Of a stretch of DNA of 64,000 bases, positions 56,401 to 64,000 are shown piece after piece. Position 1 is the stretch's first letter. Every line of letters starts with the position of its first letter. Origin of the DNA: Lewinellaceae bacterium (lineage in GTDB: Bacteria > Bacteroidota > Bacteroidia > Chitinophagales > Saprospiraceae); assembly GCA_020636375.1 (NCBI GenBank), contig JACJXZ010000019.1, positions 1-64,000 on the forward strand, in the 5' to 3' direction. Both the position numbers and the translations under genes were made by a program. The notes under the pieces are model-generated. The model ran no database searches. It worked only from the letters and a program-made list of their open reading frames with translations, and was not told the origin of the DNA.

Positions 56401-56556
56401 TTACTTGAGCCGCTTTTCGTCCGATACAGTCAGTTTATGGCGGCCTTTGGCGCGGCGGCTGGCCAGTACTTTGCGGCCGTTCTTGGAGCTCATTCGCGAA
56501 CGAAACCCATGCTTATTCTTGCGCTTCCTTCGGGAAGGTTGAAATGTACGTTTCAT
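56401..56556 (-). CDS. rpmH: Ribosomal protein bL34
   Basis: 51 residues: MKRTFQPSRRKRKNKHGFRS, then RMSSKNGRKVLASRRAKGRH and KLTVSDEKRLK. This is the standard bL34 sequence of the large ribosomal subunit, with the Bacteroidota extension KLTVSDE. It is too short for length-limited gene lists. It stands alone here; the usual partners rnpA and yidC are not adjacent on either side. Confidence 0.98.
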   Translation of the reverse strand: MKRTFQPSRRKRKNKHGFRSRMSSKNGRKVLASRRAKGRHKLTVSDEKRLK

Positions 56557-56664
56557 TATTGACGCTTTTTCTATTCCTCAAAATTCTGAAAAGCCCGGCA
56601 AAGGTAAAGCTATTTGGACAAATAGACAAATATCCCGTCCAATGTTTGGCAAAAAATAGCAGCC

Positions 56665-57228
56665 TTAGATGGTCATGATGTCTTTCTCCTTTGTTTCGAT
56701 GAGCTTGTCGATCTTTTCTACGAATTCTTTAGTTAATTTTTCGACTTCTTCTTCCTTGCGTTTTCCCATATCTTCGGGAAAACCGGACTTTACGGCCTTC
56801 TTGATCTGGTCCATCGCCTCCCGGCGGGCGCTGCGGATGCCGACCTTAGTGTCCTCTCCAATACTTTTGGACTTCTTCACCAGCTCCTTCCGGCGTTCCT
56901 CAGTGAGTGGCGGAATGTTAATGATCACGATTTCCCCGTTATTCTGCGGAGTAACCCCGAGGTTGGCCTCAAAGATTGCTTTCTCGATGGGGGCGAGCAT
57001 ATTCTTTTCCCAGGGCTGAATGGTAATGGTGCGGGAATCGGAAGTACTCACATTGGCTACCTGATTGAGGGGAGTAGGCGATCCGTAGTAAGGCACGATG
57101 ATGCCGCTTAGCATATTGGGGGAAGCTTTCCCGGCACGGATGGTTGCCAGCTCTTTCTGGAGGTGTTCTATGGAAGCCTCCATGGATATTTGGGCTATCT
57201 CTATGTATTCGTCTATGTCTTCTTGCAT
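56665..57228 (-). CDS. frr: Ribosome recycling factor
   Basis: 187 residues from ATG 57228 (MQEDIDEYIEIAQISMEASI). The family signatures HLQKELATIRAGKASPNML, YYGSPTPLNQVANVSTSDSR, LGVTPQNNGEIVIINIPPLT and EERRKELVKKSKSIGEDTKV are all present. With EF-G it splits the post-termination ribosome. A much longer open frame upstream in the same frame is an artefact of the repeat-rich region beyond 58.06 kb. A pyrH gene, often next to frr, is not seen here. Confidence 0.97.
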   Translation of the reverse strand: MQEDIDEYIEIAQISMEASIEHLQKELATIRAGKASPNMLSGIIVPYYGSPTPLNQVANVSTSDSRTITIQPWEKNMLAPIEKAIFEANLGVTPQNNGEIVIINIPPLTEERRKELVKKSKSIGEDTKVGIRSARREAMDQIKKAVKSGFPEDMGKRKEEEVEKLTKEFVEKIDKLIETKEKDIMTI

Positions 57229-57374
57229 GATAACTCCTTGTTTTTTCTTTAAAATTGCCCGCAGGTAACCGCTAAAAGCACCCAAAAATAAGCCAAAAGC
57301 CCTCTTTTTCAAAGAAAAAAGCGAGCGTTTGGCATTTTTATGGCATTTACGCCGCCGGCAAAGCTTCGGGAAGC

Positions 57375-58061
57375 TTACCGGGAACGGTTGTACTGCATTA
57401 TCAAATACAAGACCATGACCAGGGCGGAAAGCGCAGCGGCAACATAAGTCATGGCCGCCCACCACAGCGCGTCTTTGGCGCCGTCGTATTCCTGCCCCCG
57501 GGCTACGCCGCTGTTGTCGAGCCATACCAGGGCCCGCCGGCTGGCGTCGAATTCCACCGGCAGGGTGATAAAGCTGAACAGGGTGGTCACCGCAAAAGCG
57601 ATGATGGTGATCAGCATGAGCGAAGGCATGGTCGACAACGTCATGAAGGCGAGGATCAGCAACCACTGCTGCGCCATGGCAGAGAGGTTGACGATAGGCA
57701 CCAGAGCCGAGCGCATTTTTAGCGGGGCGTAAGCCTCCGCGTGCTGAACGGCATGCCCGCATTCGTGAGCAGCGACGGCTGCCGCTGCAATGTTCCTGCC
57801 CCGGAAGACGCCCTCGCTGAGGCTGACCGTCCTGGTGGCAGGGTTGTAGTGGTCGGTCAGGACCCCCTGCCCTTCGACTACTTTGACGTCCGAAATGCCG
57901 AAATGCCGAAGCATCTGTTCGGCAACTTCCTTCCCCGACAGGCCCGAGCGGATCGGCACATTGCTGTATTTGTTGAACTTGCTCTTTAACCTCTGGCTGA
58001 TCACCATGCCGACAACCGAAAGAATGCCGCCAATGATGAAGTATCCATAATATGCTCCCAT
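57375..58061 (-). CDS. Membrane zinc metallopeptidase (YugP/Zn_peptidase_2 family)
   Basis: 228 residues. An N-terminal helix (YFIIGGILSVVGMVISQRLK), a soluble part with VLTDHYNPATRTVSLSEGVF, the zinc motif AAHECGHAVQHAE (HECGH about residue 99-103), and further helices (WLLILAFMTL, LITIIAFAVTTLFSF, ALSALVMVLYLIMQY). The third ligand lies in LPVEFDASRRAL. The family is widespread in Bacteroidota and Firmicutes and probably cleaves membrane proteins; its substrate is unknown. It starts 40 bp before the repeat array at 58.1 kb. Confidence 0.9.
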   Translation of the reverse strand: MGAYYGYFIIGGILSVVGMVISQRLKSKFNKYSNVPIRSGLSGKEVAEQMLRHFGISDVKVVEGQGVLTDHYNPATRTVSLSEGVFRGRNIAAAAVAAHECGHAVQHAEAYAPLKMRSALVPIVNLSAMAQQWLLILAFMTLSTMPSLMLITIIAFAVTTLFSFITLPVEFDASRRALVWLDNSGVARGQEYDGAKDALWWAAMTYVAAALSALVMVLYLIMQYNRSR

Positions 58062-58099
58062 GATGGTTTGCGGTTAGTTTTTTATATCCAATCGTTAGA

Positions 58100-59265
58100 C
58101 GCAAAAAAGTAAAAAAGATAACATCCTGCTGCCAAATCCTGGCCATCCTGCCCGCCAGCCCGGCCCTGCAAATCCTGTTAATCTTGTTCATCCTGTCTAC
58201 CTGAACCGGGTAGCCTCCTGTCTGCTGTTCGCTGTTCGCTGTTCGCTGTTCGCATGGGGCCTGGGGGTTTAGGGCTGCCAAATCCTGTTTATCCTGTTCA
58301 TCCTGTCTACCTGAACCGGGTAGCCTCCTGTCTGCGGTTCGCTGTTCGCATGGGGCCTTGGGGTTTAGGGCGGCCAAATCCTGTCCATCCTGTTCATCCT
58401 GCGGGTAGCTTCCTGTCTGCGGTTCGCTATTCGCTGTTCGCTGTTCGCTGTTCGCATGGGGTACCTGGGGTTTAGGGCAGCCAAATCCTGTTCATCCTGT
58501 TCATCCTGTCTACTGAACCGGGTAGCTTCCTGTCTGCGGTTCGCTATTCGCTATTCGCTGTTCGCATGGGGTTTGGTTTAGGGCTGCCAAATCCTGTTCA
58601 TCCTGTTTATCCTGTCTACCTGAACCGGGTAGCCTCCTGTCTGCGGTTCGCTGTTCGCATGGGTACCTTGGGGTTTAGGGCTGCCAAATCCTGTTTATCC
58701 TGTCTACCTGAACCGGGTAGCTTCCTGTCTGCGGTTCGCTATTCGCTATTCGCTGTTCGCATGGGGTTTAGGGCTGCCAAATCCTGTTTATCCTGTCTAC
58801 CTGAACCGGGTAGCCTCCTGTCTGCGGTTCGCTGTTCGCTGTTCGCATGGGGTTTGGTTTAGGGCGGCCAAATCCTGTTCATCTTGTTCATCCTGTCTAC
58901 CTGAACCGGGTAGCTTCCTGTCTGCGGTTCGCTATTCGCTATTCGCTGTTCGCATGGGGCCTGGGGGTTTGGGGCTGCCAAATCCTGTTCATCCTGTTCA
59001 TCCTGTTCATCCTGTCTACCTGAACCGGGTAGCCTCCTGTCTGCGGTTCGCTATTCGCTATTCGCTGTTCGCATGGGCCTTGGGGTTTAGGGCTGCCAAA
59101 TCCTGTTCATCCTGTTCATCCTGTCTACCTGAACCGGGTAGCCTCCTGTCTGCGGTTCGCTGTTCGCTGTTCGCATGGGGTTTAGGGCTGCCAAATCCTG
59201 TTCATCCTGTTCATCCTGTAAATCCTGTCTGCTTTCCCAGCCGGGCCTGCAAATCAGTCCAACAG
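58100..59265. repeat. Compound repeat array, about ten units of 90-130 bp
   Basis: Each unit reads gaaccgggtagc(c/t)tcctgtctgcg, then a variable number of 7-bp gttcgct/attcgct copies, gcatgggg, gggtttagggc, tgccaaatcctg, and a variable number of 9-bp tcatcctgt copies. Unit starts are near 58203, 58313, 58511, 58622, 58709, 58802, 58902, 59021 and 59132. Two units carry gtacc in place of gcc after catggg (58461, 58662). No gene is present; the ORFs listed in it are repeat artefacts. Confidence 0.92.
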
Positions 59266-60531
59266 GCCAAATCCTGTATAATCCTGTAAAGCTTTTGGAA
59301 TAACAATCCCTTCCGGAGTTTGGTTGTTTTCCAGGAGGGCGGCGACGATGCGCGCCAGGGCCAGAGCGCTGCCGTTGAGGGTATGTGCCAGGCGGGTGGA
59401 CTTCCCGTCCCGGAAACGGAGCTTCATGCGGTTGCTCTGGTAAGTCTCAAAGTTGGACACCGAGCTGACTTCCAGCCAGCGATGCTGGGCGGCGGAATAT
59501 ACTTCGAAGTCGAAAGTCAGCGCGGAAGTGAAGCCCAGGTCTCCGCCGCACAGGCGCAGGATGCGGAAAGGCAGCTCCAGCTTTTGCAGCACCCCTTCCA
59601 CATGGGCCAGCATTTCATGGAGGGTATCGTAAGATTTATCAGGATGCTGGAATTGCACGATCTCGACCTTATCGAACTGGTGGACCCGGTTGAGCCCGCG
59701 GACGTGGGCGCCGTAGGAGCCGGCTTCCCTCCGGAAGCAGGGCGTATAGCCCGTCAGCTTGATCGGGAAATCTTTTTCGTCGAGGATGACGTCCCGGTAG
59801 ATATTGGTCAGCGGCACCTCCGCTGTGGGGATGAGGTAGAGGTTATCCCGTTCTACGTAGTACATCTGCCCTTCTTTGTCCGGCAGCTGGCCGGTAGCGC
59901 GGGCAGTATCTTCATTGACCAGCAGAGGGGGGATGATCTCTTCGTAACCCGCCTTCACCGCCTCGTCCAGAAAAAAAGCGATGAGGGCGCGTTGCAGGCG
60001 GGCACCTTTGCCGCGATAGAGCGGGAAGCCCGAGCCGGTAATCTTGGTCCCGAGGTCGAGGTCAAAAATGTTGTATTTCTGCGCCAGTTCCCAGTGGGGC
60101 AGGGCGCCTTCCGGGAGCTTCGGCAGTTCGCCCGGCCAGGGCCTGAACACTTCATTGTCCTCCTCGGTGCTGCCGGCTGGCACGGATTCGTGGGGGATGT
60201 TGGGCACTTTGTACAACTGCTCGGCCAGGCTTTCCTGGGTGGATCTGAGTTTTTCTTCCAGTTCCGAAGCGCGCGCTTTCAGGCTGGCCACCCGCTCCCG
60301 CTGGCTTTCCGCTTCCTCTTTTTTGCCTTGTTTAAACAGGCTGCCGATCTCTTTGGACAGCTGGTTCCGCTCGGCCAGGAGGCTGTCGAGTTCCGTCTGG
60401 GTGTCCTTGCGGGTATCGTCAAGCTGAATGATCTGTTCAATAATGCCGAGTTCTTCTTCCGTAAAGTTGCGGGTCTTCAGCCCCTGGAGAACGCGCTCCT
60501 TGTTCGCCCGGATGTAGTGGAGTTCAAGCAT
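59254..60531 (-). CDS. serS: Seryl-tRNA synthetase
   Basis: 425 residues. The N-terminal coiled-coil arm (LDTRKDTQTELDSLLAERNQ, ESQRERVASLKARASELEEK) binds the tRNA, and a class II catalytic core follows: motif 2 region in TPCFRREAGSYGAHVRGLNR, and motif 3 in TLNGSALALARIVAALLENN. It charges tRNA-Ser with serine and supplies Ser-tRNASec where that exists. It has normal length. The divergent rho gene shares a 380-bp upstream region with the promoter box TATCTTTG at 60613-60620. Confidence 0.98.
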   Translation of the reverse strand: MLELHYIRANKERVLQGLKTRNFTEEELGIIEQIIQLDDTRKDTQTELDSLLAERNQLSKEIGSLFKQGKKEEAESQRERVASLKARASELEEKLRSTQESLAEQLYKVPNIPHESVPAGSTEEDNEVFRPWPGELPKLPEGALPHWELAQKYNIFDLDLGTKITGSGFPLYRGKGARLQRALIAFFLDEAVKAGYEEIIPPLLVNEDTARATGQLPDKEGQMYYVERDNLYLIPTAEVPLTNIYRDVILDEKDFPIKLTGYTPCFRREAGSYGAHVRGLNRVHQFDKVEIVQFQHPDKSYDTLHEMLAHVEGVLQKLELPFRILRLCGGDLGFTSALTFDFEVYSAAQHRWLEVSSVSNFETYQSNRMKLRFRDGKSTRLAHTLNGSALALARIVAALLENNQTPEGIVIPKALQDYTGFGLLD

Positions 60532-60612
60532 AATGCAGTGTCGGTTACAGTTTGGTTCATTAAAAAAGCTGGGGAATTGAACTTTTAAGAAAAGTTTTGG
60601 TTACTTTTTTTG

Positions 60613-60652
60613 CAAAGATACTATTTGGATTTAAAAATTAAATGTATTTTTG
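60613..60652. promoter_or_regulatory. Overlapping divergent promoters of serS and rho
   Basis: On the minus strand TATCTTTG (60620-60613) is a perfect -7 box for serS, ending about 80 bp before its start. On the plus strand TTTG at 60624-60627 and TATTTTTG at 60645-60652 are 17 bp apart and serve rho. The two boxes lie back to back, so polymerases compete for the same stretch. Confidence 0.65.
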
Positions 60653-60910
60653 TAGCGACGAAAGCGTAATGGCACACCATAACGTCTTAACGCCTTATAG
60701 CATTTCTTGAGGTGTTTTCACGCTCTATCCTGCTATTTCCCACTTTGATCAAGAAGGGTTGTTAGGCCACAAGAGGAAAAGTTCTGGAGGTATTTCAATG
60801 GTTTGTGAATTCACAAATCCCCGCGTTTTTCCCGCAATATTCTCTGACATCAATTTCATTTATTTCACAAGAACAAGATTCTTACTAAAAAACATACAAG
60901 CAAGTATATT
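60653..60910 (+). other. rho leader region
   Basis: About 250 bp between the rho promoter and start codon. It contains no ORF. Short complementary runs (gaattcacaaatcc, tttgtgaattc) near 60802-60825 suggest a structured leader. Rho leaders in other bacteria control their own termination; that is only an analogy here. Confidence 0.35.
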
Positions 60911-62578
60911 ATGTTAGATATATCACAGTTGAACTACATGCTTGTGCCCGAGCTAAGAGAATTAGCTGAGCAAATCGGGCTTAAAGGCTACAAAAGGCTG
61001 AACAAACAGGAACTCATCTACAAGATCCTGGATCACCAGGCTGACGGTGGCGATGCCGACAAGGGAGAGGGCGATGACGGCAATAACGACTCCCCCAACG
61101 GCAAGCAGGCAAATTCGCGCTCCCAACGCCGCGCTCCTTCCGAAAAAGCCGACGCTTCATCCGAACCGGAGGAGGAGGATACCGGAGGAGACGATGACGA
61201 CGGGCAGGACGATAGCGGCGACCTCTCCCGCAGGAGAGTGCGCCGGGTGGTAAAGGTAGAAGAGGACGCGCCTTCCGCCCGGAAAAGCGACGACAAAGAC
61301 AACCGGGACTATCACGAGGAAGAGGACGACGACGACGACAGGCGCAGGCGCCCCCCCCGAGGCAATGAAGGCCCCCCCCGGGAAATGGAGGGAGATAACC
61401 GCGGGCGCAGAACCCACTCCCGGAAGCGGGAAGAAGAAGAAACCTTCGACATCGAACTCGACGGCATTATCGAAGGCGAAGGCATCCTGGAAATGATGCC
61501 CGACGGGTACGGTTTCCTGCGGTCTTCCGATTATAACTACCTGACTTCGCCGGACGACATCTACGTCTCGCCCTCGCAGATCAAACTCTTCGGCCTGCGT
61601 ACCGGAGATACGGTCCGCGGCGCTATCCGCCCCCCCAAGGACGGCGAGAAGTACTTCGCCCTGCTGCGCGTCTCCAAGATCAATGGCCTGGATCCTCAGG
61701 ACATCCGCGACCGGGTGCCCTTCGACTACCTGACGCCATTGTTCCCCCACGAAAAATTCAAACTGACCAATTCCCCGACTGGCAAGGACATCGGCACCCG
61801 CATGATCGATCTGTTCACCCCTATCGGAAAAGGCCAGCGCGGCCTGATCGTGGCGCAGCCCAAGACGGGTAAAACCTTCCTGCTCAAAGATATCGCCAAT
61901 GCGATTGCGAAGAACCACCCGGAGTGCTACCTGATCGTCCTGCTGATCGATGAACGCCCCGAGGAAGTTACCGATATGAAACGCAGCGTAAACGCCGAGG
62001 TGGTCGCATCGACCTTTGACGAACCTGCTGACAACCATGTTCGCGTAGCGGGTATCGTGCTGGAAAAGGCCAAGCGCCTCGTGGAGAGCGGGCATGACGT
62101 AGCTATCCTGCTGGACTCCATCACCCGCCTGGCACGGGCCTACAACACCGTGGCGCCGGCCAGCGGCAAGGTGCTCTCCGGCGGCGTGGAAGCCAACGCC
62201 CTCCATAAGCCCAAAAAGTTCTTCGGCGCTGCCCGCAACATTGAAGACGGCGGCTCCCTGACCATCCTGGCTACCGCCCTGATCGATACGGGGTCCAAAA
62301 TGGATGGCGTGATCTTCGAAGAATTCAAAGGTACCGGCAATATGGAATTGCAACTGGACCGCAACCTGTCCAACAAGCGGATGTTCCCGGCCATCGACCT
62401 CACCCGGTCGAGCACCCGCCGCGAAGACCTGCTGCTGGACAAGGATACGCTGCAGCGCATGTTCATCCTGCGCAACCACCTGGCGGATATGAAGCCCGAC
62501 GAGGCCTTCGAATTCCTGCGCAAACACATGGTGGGAACAGTCAGCAATGAAGAGTTCCTCACCTCCATGAACGGCTAA
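60911..62578 (+). CDS. rho: Transcription termination factor Rho
   Basis: 555 residues. The N-terminal Rho-N region (LNYMLVPELRELAEQIGLKG) is followed by about 120 residues rich in Asp, Glu, Arg and Gly (DDDGQDDSGDLSRRRVRRVV, EEDDDDDRRRRPPRGNEGPP), an insertion typical of Bacteroidota. The RNA-binding cold-shock-like domain (GILEMMPDGYGFLRSSDYNY) and the ATPase core follow: Walker A in VAQPKTGKTFLLKDIA, Walker B in CYLIVLLIDERPEEVTDMKR, then HVRVAGIVLEKAKRLVESGH and the R-loop region SGGVEANALHKPKKFFGAAR. It is a hexameric RNA translocase that ends transcription and is probably essential. Confidence 0.98.
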   Translation: MLDISQLNYMLVPELRELAEQIGLKGYKRLNKQELIYKILDHQADGGDADKGEGDDGNNDSPNGKQANSRSQRRAPSEKADASSEPEEEDTGGDDDDGQDDSGDLSRRRVRRVVKVEEDAPSARKSDDKDNRDYHEEEDDDDDRRRRPPRGNEGPPREMEGDNRGRRTHSRKREEEETFDIELDGIIEGEGILEMMPDGYGFLRSSDYNYLTSPDDIYVSPSQIKLFGLRTGDTVRGAIRPPKDGEKYFALLRVSKINGLDPQDIRDRVPFDYLTPLFPHEKFKLTNSPTGKDIGTRMIDLFTPIGKGQRGLIVAQPKTGKTFLLKDIANAIAKNHPECYLIVLLIDERPEEVTDMKRSVNAEVVASTFDEPADNHVRVAGIVLEKAKRLVESGHDVAILLDSITRLARAYNTVAPASGKVLSGGVEANALHKPKKFFGAARNIEDGGSLTILATALIDTGSKMDGVIFEEFKGTGNMELQLDRNLSNKRMFPAIDLTRSSTRREDLLLDKDTLQRMFILRNHLADMKPDEAFEFLRKHMVGTVSNEEFLTSMNG

Positions 62579-62592
62579 GCCGCAGTTCTCTT

Positions 62593-62645
62593 GCAAAGAA
62601 AAAGCCCTCCTCTTCGGGTGATCCGGGGGAGGGCTTTTTCTTTGC
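62593..62645 (+). terminator. Terminator of rho
   Basis: gcaaagaaaaagccctcc and ggagggctttttctttgc form a long perfect stem around a loop of about 16 bases. T and A runs on both strands make it work in both directions, fitting the convergent MscS gene. Confidence 0.9.
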
Positions 62646-62811
62646 CCGGGCCTGCCGCTGGTTTCATGGGTTCCTGGCTGATTTGTTCCATGGTTTGGGC
62701 CGTCCTGCCGGGTTCCGTTTATAGGCCCCGCCATTGGGCCCGCGCCGGCACCTGTCGGCATTCCCTCCCCCTCGCACACCGTACCTTTTATCCCTTGCTG
62801 CCGGATTCCGG

Positions 62812-64000
62812 CTAACTGCCATCGCTGACCCTGGCCCGGTAGCCGGACAGAAAACCCTCCAGCCTTTGGTCCATGGCCCCGGCCTCCGTTTTGTAGTGAG
62901 GCGTGGTGGCCGTTGTGCCGGGAAATTCTTCGATATGCATCGTCTGCGTGGGGAATGCGAAGCGAACGCCGAGGCTGTGCGCCAGGTCGATGACGCCCAG
63001 CAGCACTTCGTGGCGGGCCTTTAACTCGCCGGACCAGGTGGGCGTCTCAAAAAAGATATAGAACAATATATCCAGGGAACTGCCGCTCATCTCGTTGAGG
63101 TGGATTTCGAAATAGTCTTTCCGGGTATGCGGGTGTGCGGCGACGATCCCCCGAAGCCCTTCCACAAACTTGTCGATCAGGACAGTAGGGGTATCATAAG
63201 TAATCGAGATCTTGGTGTTGAAACGGCGATAGGCCCGCAGCCCGTAATTATTGACCACCATATCCGCCAGCTTCCCATTGGGCACGTAAACCAGAGAATT
63301 GGCAAAGGTGCGCACCCGGGTAGAGCGGAACCCCACTTCCTCGACTGTGCCGTCGACGCCGGAAAAATTAATCCAGTCGCCGATCTGAAAGGGCTTGTCC
63401 ATGAATATGGTCAATGAGCCGAACAGGTTCTTGAGCGTATCCTGCGCCGCCAGGGCGATGGCCAGCCCTCCGATGGAGATTCCGGCGATCAGCGTCGTGA
63501 TATCCACCTGCAATACCCGCAGGGCCTGGATCACCCCTCCCGCCAGCAGGATGAACTGGATGCTGCGCTTCAACATCGGCAGCAGCTGGTCGTCCATCTT
63601 GCTTTCCGTCTGCTGGGTGAACCGGCCGGCGTAGAAGAGGAATACGTCCAGTATCCGCAAAAGGATATAAACGACCAACGCAACCAACAGGATTCGAATG
63701 ACGACGATAGCGAAACTGGCGGATTCGATGGGCAGTTGCAGGACCGGCAGGAATGCCTTTACCAGGCGGAGCACGATGTAAACGCTGGCGGCGCGGGCAA
63801 TTTTGGCCACCAAATCCGGCGAGACGCGCTGCGCATGAGCGCGGCGGCGGGTGAAGCGCCGCACCAGCGGGAGGAGCAGCCGGCTCAGCGCCAGGTGCAG
63901 GAGGATGGCCAGCAACAGGATGGCCAGCAAACCGATATACTGCCAGAGCGCCATGCCGAGCACTTCCTGCTGGCCGAATTGAGGCAGCAGGTTCAACAGC
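62812..64000 (-). CDS. MscS-family mechanosensitive channel (5' end beyond window)
   Basis: At least 395 residues. Several N-terminal helices (YIGLLAILLLAILLHLALSR, IVVIRILLVALVVYILLRIL) precede the pore helix and beta domain: DDQLLPMLKRSIQFILLAGG, LIAGISIGGLAIALAAQDTL, KNLFGSLTIFMDKPFQIGDW, then VGFRSTRVRTFANSLVYVPN, which are diagnostic of MscS. The cytoplasmic cage domain follows to FEGFLSG-like end. It opens on membrane tension to release osmolytes. The frame has no stop up to base 64000, and the first start codon inside is a TTG at 63996, so the true start may lie outside the window. Confidence 0.9.
   Translation of the reverse strand, partial: LLNLLPQFGQQEVLGMALWQYIGLLAILLLAILLHLALSRLLLPLVRRFTRRRAHAQRVSPDLVAKIARAASVYIVLRLVKAFLPVLQLPIESASFAIVVIRILLVALVVYILLRILDVFLFYAGRFTQQTESKMDDQLLPMLKRSIQFILLAGGVIQALRVLQVDITTLIAGISIGGLAIALAAQDTLKNLFGSLTIFMDKPFQIGDWINFSGVDGTVEEVGFRSTRVRTFANSLVYVPNGKLADMVVNNYGLRAYRRFNTKISITYDTPTVLIDKFVEGLRGIVAAHPHTRKDYFEIHLNEMSGSSLDILFYIFFETPTWSGELKARHEVLLGVIDLAHSLGVRFAFPTQTMHIEEFPGTTATTPHYKTEAGAMDQRLEGFLSGYRARVSDGS

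Noticed and set aside
57229..58377. A 570-residue protein with RRF at its end
   Set aside because: The upstream 380 residues are out-of-frame reading of the zinc peptidase gene and the repeat array; RRF begins at 57228.
58254..59289. Several ORFs of 70-110 residues with RVASCLRFAVRMG
   Set aside because: They are translations of the compound repeat and change with copy number; no start or coding signal is supported.
61157..62779. A 540-residue minus-strand ORF opposite rho
   Set aside because: It is the shadow of rho, whose Walker and Rho motifs are unmistakable.
1..64000. tRNA or rRNA genes
   Set aside because: No TpsiC-loop or acceptor-stem pattern and no rRNA-like sequence was noticed by reading; a tRNA search would be needed to be certain.

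Overview
The window looks like a chromosomal piece of a Bacteroidota bacterium of the class Saprospiria (Lewinella/Phaeodactylibacter-like). This is inferred from TAnnTTTG-type promoters, giant multidomain surface proteins built of Ig-like, DUF11 and SdrD_B modules, the sets of housekeeping genes, and many intergenic tandem repeats. Most genes are GC-rich (about 55-60 % by eye). Two stretches, 36.1-37.1 kb and 40.2-46.4 kb, are clearly AT-richer and look acquired. Frameshifts are frequent (two adhesins, a TPR protein, an FAD/Fe-S dehydrogenase, FtcD). Many of them are a 'TA' dinucleotide inside a GG/CC step, which suggests long-read consensus error rather than gene decay.

Layout. 1-21.26 kb (minus strand): two giant secreted adhesin-like proteins in tandem. 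The upstream one (21.26-13.88 kb) starts with an unrecognised globular domain and continues with Ig-like and jelly-roll-like repeats, SdrD_B and DUF11. The downstream one (13.87 kb to beyond base 1) has a propeller-like head, SdrD_B, two DUF11, a choice-of-anchor A module placed inside an Ig-like unit, and about 28 Ig-like units of 312 bp. 21.3-26.0 kb: an intergenic-looking zone with minisatellites, two MITE-like elements, four copies of one promoter module of fixed geometry, several very small ORFs (two ending in or containing NVDIIGP) and a small cysteine protein. 26.1-35.8 kb: a TPR protein, a NarL-type regulator with a MITE-like element at its promoter, hemN, a small stress-type protein, Hsp20, a tandem Usp, a LytTR regulator, a VOC protein and a PDZ-alpha/beta hydrolase. 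36-40.1 kb: an XisI remnant, two orphan genes and a GlcD/YdiJ-like FAD/Fe-S dehydrogenase.

40.2-46.4 kb is a defence-type island. A compact Zorya-like operon (ZorA, ZorB, HNH ZorE-like) stands divergent from a tight four-gene operon: a free-standing HEAGH metallopeptidase, a TIGR04255 protein and two unknown proteins. A small antitoxin-like gene lies at the far side. 47-64 kb is core: FtcD, DUF3109, citrate synthase, GcvH, VanZ-like, TonB, TPR, bL34, RRF, a zinc peptidase, SerRS, Rho and MscS, broken by a 10-bp minisatellite at 48.7 kb and a compound repeat at 58.1-59.3 kb.

Candidates for something undescribed are (i) the promoter module GGGGTATGTAAAATC-N6-CTGTCC-N23-TANNTTTR with its attached minisatellites and small ORFs, and (ii) the four-gene HEAGH/TIGR04255 operon beside Zorya.
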